From: Terriglobia bacterium
GTDB lineage: Bacteria > Acidobacteriota > Vicinamibacteria > Vicinamibacterales > CAVVIG01
NCBI GenBank assembly: GCA_020073005.1
Contig: JAIQFX010000018.1
Span: 1-55,000, forward strand
Reading direction: 5' to 3'
DNA: 55,000 nucleotides
In this document: positions 50,972 to 55,000 of the stretch, in pieces
Layout: the number at the start of each line of letters is the position of its first letter
How positions within the stretch are numbered: the stretch's first letter is position 1
Program-made: the position numbers and the translations under genes
Notes under the pieces: generated by a model
Seen by the model: the letters and a program-made list of their open reading frames with translations, nothing else
Databases searched by the model: none
Told to the model about the DNA's origin: nothing

Positions 50972-51757
50972 ATGCTGCCATCCGACTTCGATCGTCTTGT
51001 CGCGCGTGCGTCCGATCCGCGCCTCATTCCCGGCATCTACAACTACTGCGATCGCTGGTGCCAGCGCTGTCCGTTCACCGATCGCTGTCTGACGTTTCTG
51101 GATAACCAGGAGGCGGAATCGGCGCCGGCCGACGCGGAATCGCTCGCGCGCCGCGTGCGCGCGTCGCTCCAGCGCACGCTCGGCACGATTCACGAGATCG
51201 CCCGGCGCGAGAACGTCGATCTGGACGCGATCGAGGCCGATGCGGCATCAGCGGACGCGGCGTCATCGGCGGCCGCGGATGCCGGCGATCGGCATCAGCA
51301 CGATCCGCTCGTCGTGTCGGCGCGGGAGTACGGCGATCTCGCCTGGCGGCTGGCGCGCGCGCTCGGGCCGATCGTGGCGGCGCGCGGCGATCAGACAGTG
51401 ATCGACGCCCTGGACGTCATCGACTGGTTCTCGTCGATGATCGGCACGAAGGTGTATCGCGCGGTCAGTGGAATGGCGTTCGCGAGGGAAGAGGGCGGCG
51501 TGGAGGCGCCGGACGACGTCCAGACGGATTTCAACGGCTCGGCAAAGGCCGCGCTGCTCGGGGTTGCCGAGTCGCGCCGCGCGTGGACCGTGCTGATGGC
51601 GGAGGGCAGGGCGACGGCGGACGGCGTCCCGGCGCAGGCGGTCCGGATGCTCGACGCGCTGGACGGCGGCGTGCGCGCGCGGTTTCCGCGGGCGATGGCG
51701 TTCGCGCGGCCGGGATTCGACGAGGGGAGCGACGTGAACGGCAGGAGGCAGTCATGA
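50972..51757 (+). CDS. Hypothetical protein with a four-Cys N-terminal motif
   Basis: A 261-residue protein. Near residue 25 it has YNYCDRWCQRCPFTDRCLTF, a C-x3-C-x2-C-x5-C pattern that could hold an Fe-S cluster or zinc. The rest is mostly helical, with DQTVIDALDVIDWFSSMIGT and KVYRAVSGMAFA, and an alanine-rich acidic linker at 80-105. No family is recognised. The ATG of the double-ACT gene overlaps its stop (ATGA), so the two are made together. It may be a redox- or metal-linked regulator; that is inference. Confidence 0.7.
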   Translation: MLPSDFDRLVARASDPRLIPGIYNYCDRWCQRCPFTDRCLTFLDNQEAESAPADAESLARRVRASLQRTLGTIHEIARRENVDLDAIEADAASADAASSAAADAGDRHQHDPLVVSAREYGDLAWRLARALGPIVAARGDQTVIDALDVIDWFSSMIGTKVYRAVSGMAFAREEGGVEAPDDVQTDFNGSAKAALLGVAESRRAWTVLMAEGRATADGVPAQAVRMLDALDGGVRARFPRAMAFARPGFDEGSDVNGRRQS

Positions 51758-52143
51758 GAGACGTGTCGATCGAGTTGAAGCCGCATCCGGGAGAGTTGGC
51801 GCGCGTGACGTCGATTCTGGCGCAGCATCACGTCACGCTGAGGGCGGGGACCGCGCTGGTCGTCGGCGGGCGGATCGTCGCGCGATTCGTGCCGAGCAAC
51901 ATCGAGGCGGCGCGGCGCGCGCTCGACTCGGCCAGCGTGCGGTTCGAGGAAGGGGAGATCGTGCCGGTGCTGCTCGAGAGCCGGGCCGGCGAGATGGCGA
52001 TGCTGAGCACGCGGCTGGCCGAGGGCGGCGTCAACGTGCGGGCGATCTATCTCACGGGTACGGCCGGACCGCTGCTGGAGCTCGCGGTCGTGCCGGACAA
52101 CGTGCAGAAGGCGAGGCGGGTCCTCGAACACGCGGCCGTGTGA
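51754..52143 (+). CDS. Double-ACT-domain protein
   Basis: A 129-residue protein made of two ACT-like repeats. The first begins VSIELKPHPGELARVTSILA and has TLRAGTALVVGGRIVARFV; the second has LLESRAGEMAMLSTRLAEGG and VNVRAIYLTGTAGPLLELAV then VPDNVQKARRVL. ACT domains bind amino acids to control enzymes or regulators. There is no enzyme domain, so it is a stand-alone sensor, coupled to the Cys-motif protein. AGGAGG precedes the ATG. It converges on the rRNA operon. Confidence 0.82.
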   Translation: MRDVSIELKPHPGELARVTSILAQHHVTLRAGTALVVGGRIVARFVPSNIEAARRALDSASVRFEEGEIVPVLLESRAGEMAMLSTRLAEGGVNVRAIYLTGTAGPLLELAVVPDNVQKARRVLEHAAV

Positions 52144-52161
52144 GTCGCGGTACACGAAAAA

Positions 52162-52186
52162 GCCCGGCGTCTTTCGACGTCGGGGC
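52162..52186 (-). terminator. rRNA-operon terminator, third (distal)
   Basis: GCCCCGACGTCGAAAGACGC on the minus strand pairs with its right arm (GACGTC core with GAAA loop), followed by a TTTTT tract (plus-strand AAAAA at 52157-52161). Last of three tandem hairpins. Confidence 0.8.
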
Positions 52187-52199
52187 GACAACAAGAAAG

Positions 52200-52225
52200 A
52201 GGCCCGACGTCCGTTGACGTCGGGC
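52200..52225 (-). terminator. rRNA-operon terminator, second
   Basis: GCCCGACGTCAACGGACGTC on the minus strand forms a 10-bp perfect stem with GGGC, followed by a CTTTCTTG tract. Confidence 0.8.
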
Positions 52226-52236
52226 GACAAAAAAAG

Positions 52237-52264
52237 AGGCCCGACGTCTTTCGACGTCGGGCCT
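52237..52264 (-). terminator. rRNA-operon terminator, first (strongest)
   Basis: AGGCCCGACGTCGAAAGACG on the minus strand with CGGGCCT makes a perfect 12-bp stem and GAAA loop, then a CTCTTTTTTTG tract: a textbook intrinsic terminator after the 5S gene. Confidence 0.88.
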
Positions 52265-52274
52265 CAGGGGAATA

Positions 52275-52392
<118 letters not shown>

Positions 52393-52587
52393 AAACTTGC
52401 TGCCTGGGGTCCGGTCCTCGACTGCGCGGCTCACCAGCCGCGCCTACCGTTTCGGTCCGGTCGTCCCAAGCAATATCAAAGAGCTGTCAGCTGTGAGCTG
52501 ACGCACAACTGAATATTCTGCAAACGGTAGTTTCTCAAACCACGTCACGCAGCGGTTTCCGCGTGCATTACGTTGTAGAAACAATTT
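52393..52587 (-). other. 23S-5S spacer
   Basis: About 195 bases with no tRNA. It contains a perfect 7-bp hairpin GTCAGCTGTGAGCTGAC at 52486-52502 and likely RNA-processing stems near both ends. Confidence 0.7.

Positions 52588-55000
<2,413 letters not shown>

Noticed and set aside
52157-52264. Possible CRISPR-like or attachment array next to rRNA
   Set aside because: The units are hairpins with T-tracts on the rRNA strand, which fits tandem terminators.
52393-52587. tRNA gene in the 23S-5S spacer
   Set aside because: No cloverleaf or T-loop sequence was found; only a short hairpin.

Overview
The window looks like a piece of a GC-rich chromosome from an Acidobacteriota member, most likely near the Vicinamibacteria. 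The clues are two orphan MacB/FtsX-type permeases of the acidobacterial duplicated (ADOP) type, an Oar-like TonB-dependent receptor coupled to an acidobacterial VWFA-related secreted protein, a DUF2911 protein, a membrane Ser/Thr kinase, and several families of short palindromic repeats scattered between and inside genes. No database search was possible, so the taxonomy is inference. Several genes carry apparent frameshifts, which could be real decay or assembly error.

Layout. 1-2790 is an accessory patch: the 3' end of an unidentified gene, a pair of direct repeats, a gene that seems truncated, a three-gene module (Panacea-domain protein, RelE-like protein, small charged protein) and an IS1595-type transposase. 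2826-10750 is housekeeping on the minus strand: a stand-alone LigD polymerase domain, then a tightly overlapping yebC(frameshifted)-ruvC-ruvA-ruvB-fabH-unknown operon, preceded by a nuclease/membrane protein/methyltransferase operon. 10876-13425 holds an ECF sigma factor with a coupled NTF2-like lipoprotein, a TrmH-type methyltransferase and an Uma2 remnant. 13537-25525 has two ADOP permeases, an AlkB-like dioxygenase, a HupE/UreJ-like membrane protein, a metallo-beta-lactamase-fold gene with a decayed tandem copy, DUF2911 and a kinase. 25557-37830 has HrpB helicase, two msrA genes, a VOC remnant, a Rho_N-like protein, an ABC-2 exporter pair, a set of exported hydrolases (formamidase-like, DUF3089, MetX-like, tannase-like) and TrmO. 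37878-46458 has the VWFA/TonB pair, a frameshifted msrB, a beta-lactamase relic and a mono-haem propeller protein. 46888-52143 has a cupin, a two-subunit 2-oxoacid:ferredoxin oxidoreductase, a YjbR protein, a Cys-motif protein and a coupled double-ACT protein. 52160-55000 is the distal end of an rRNA operon read leftward: partial 23S, 5S and three tandem terminators.

The most unusual signal is the behaviour of the short palindromic repeats. One family (copies near 16157, 16921, 28932 and 39930) lies between genes once, but in three other places it overlaps the start of a gene and encodes most of a secretion-signal-like N-terminus: in the HupE-like protein, the first MsrA and the VWFA protein. 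Other families are read through in frame inside HrpB and inside the VWFA protein, and several stop codons (HrpB, kinase, VOC, methyltransferase, TrmO, the protein after FabH) fall in repeats. The repeats therefore appear to have become protein-coding material, mainly at protein ends and linkers.

Gene decay is also frequent: yebC, msrB, the second MBL gene, VOC, Uma2, the beta-lactamase and an FtsX fragment are each broken in a recognisable way.
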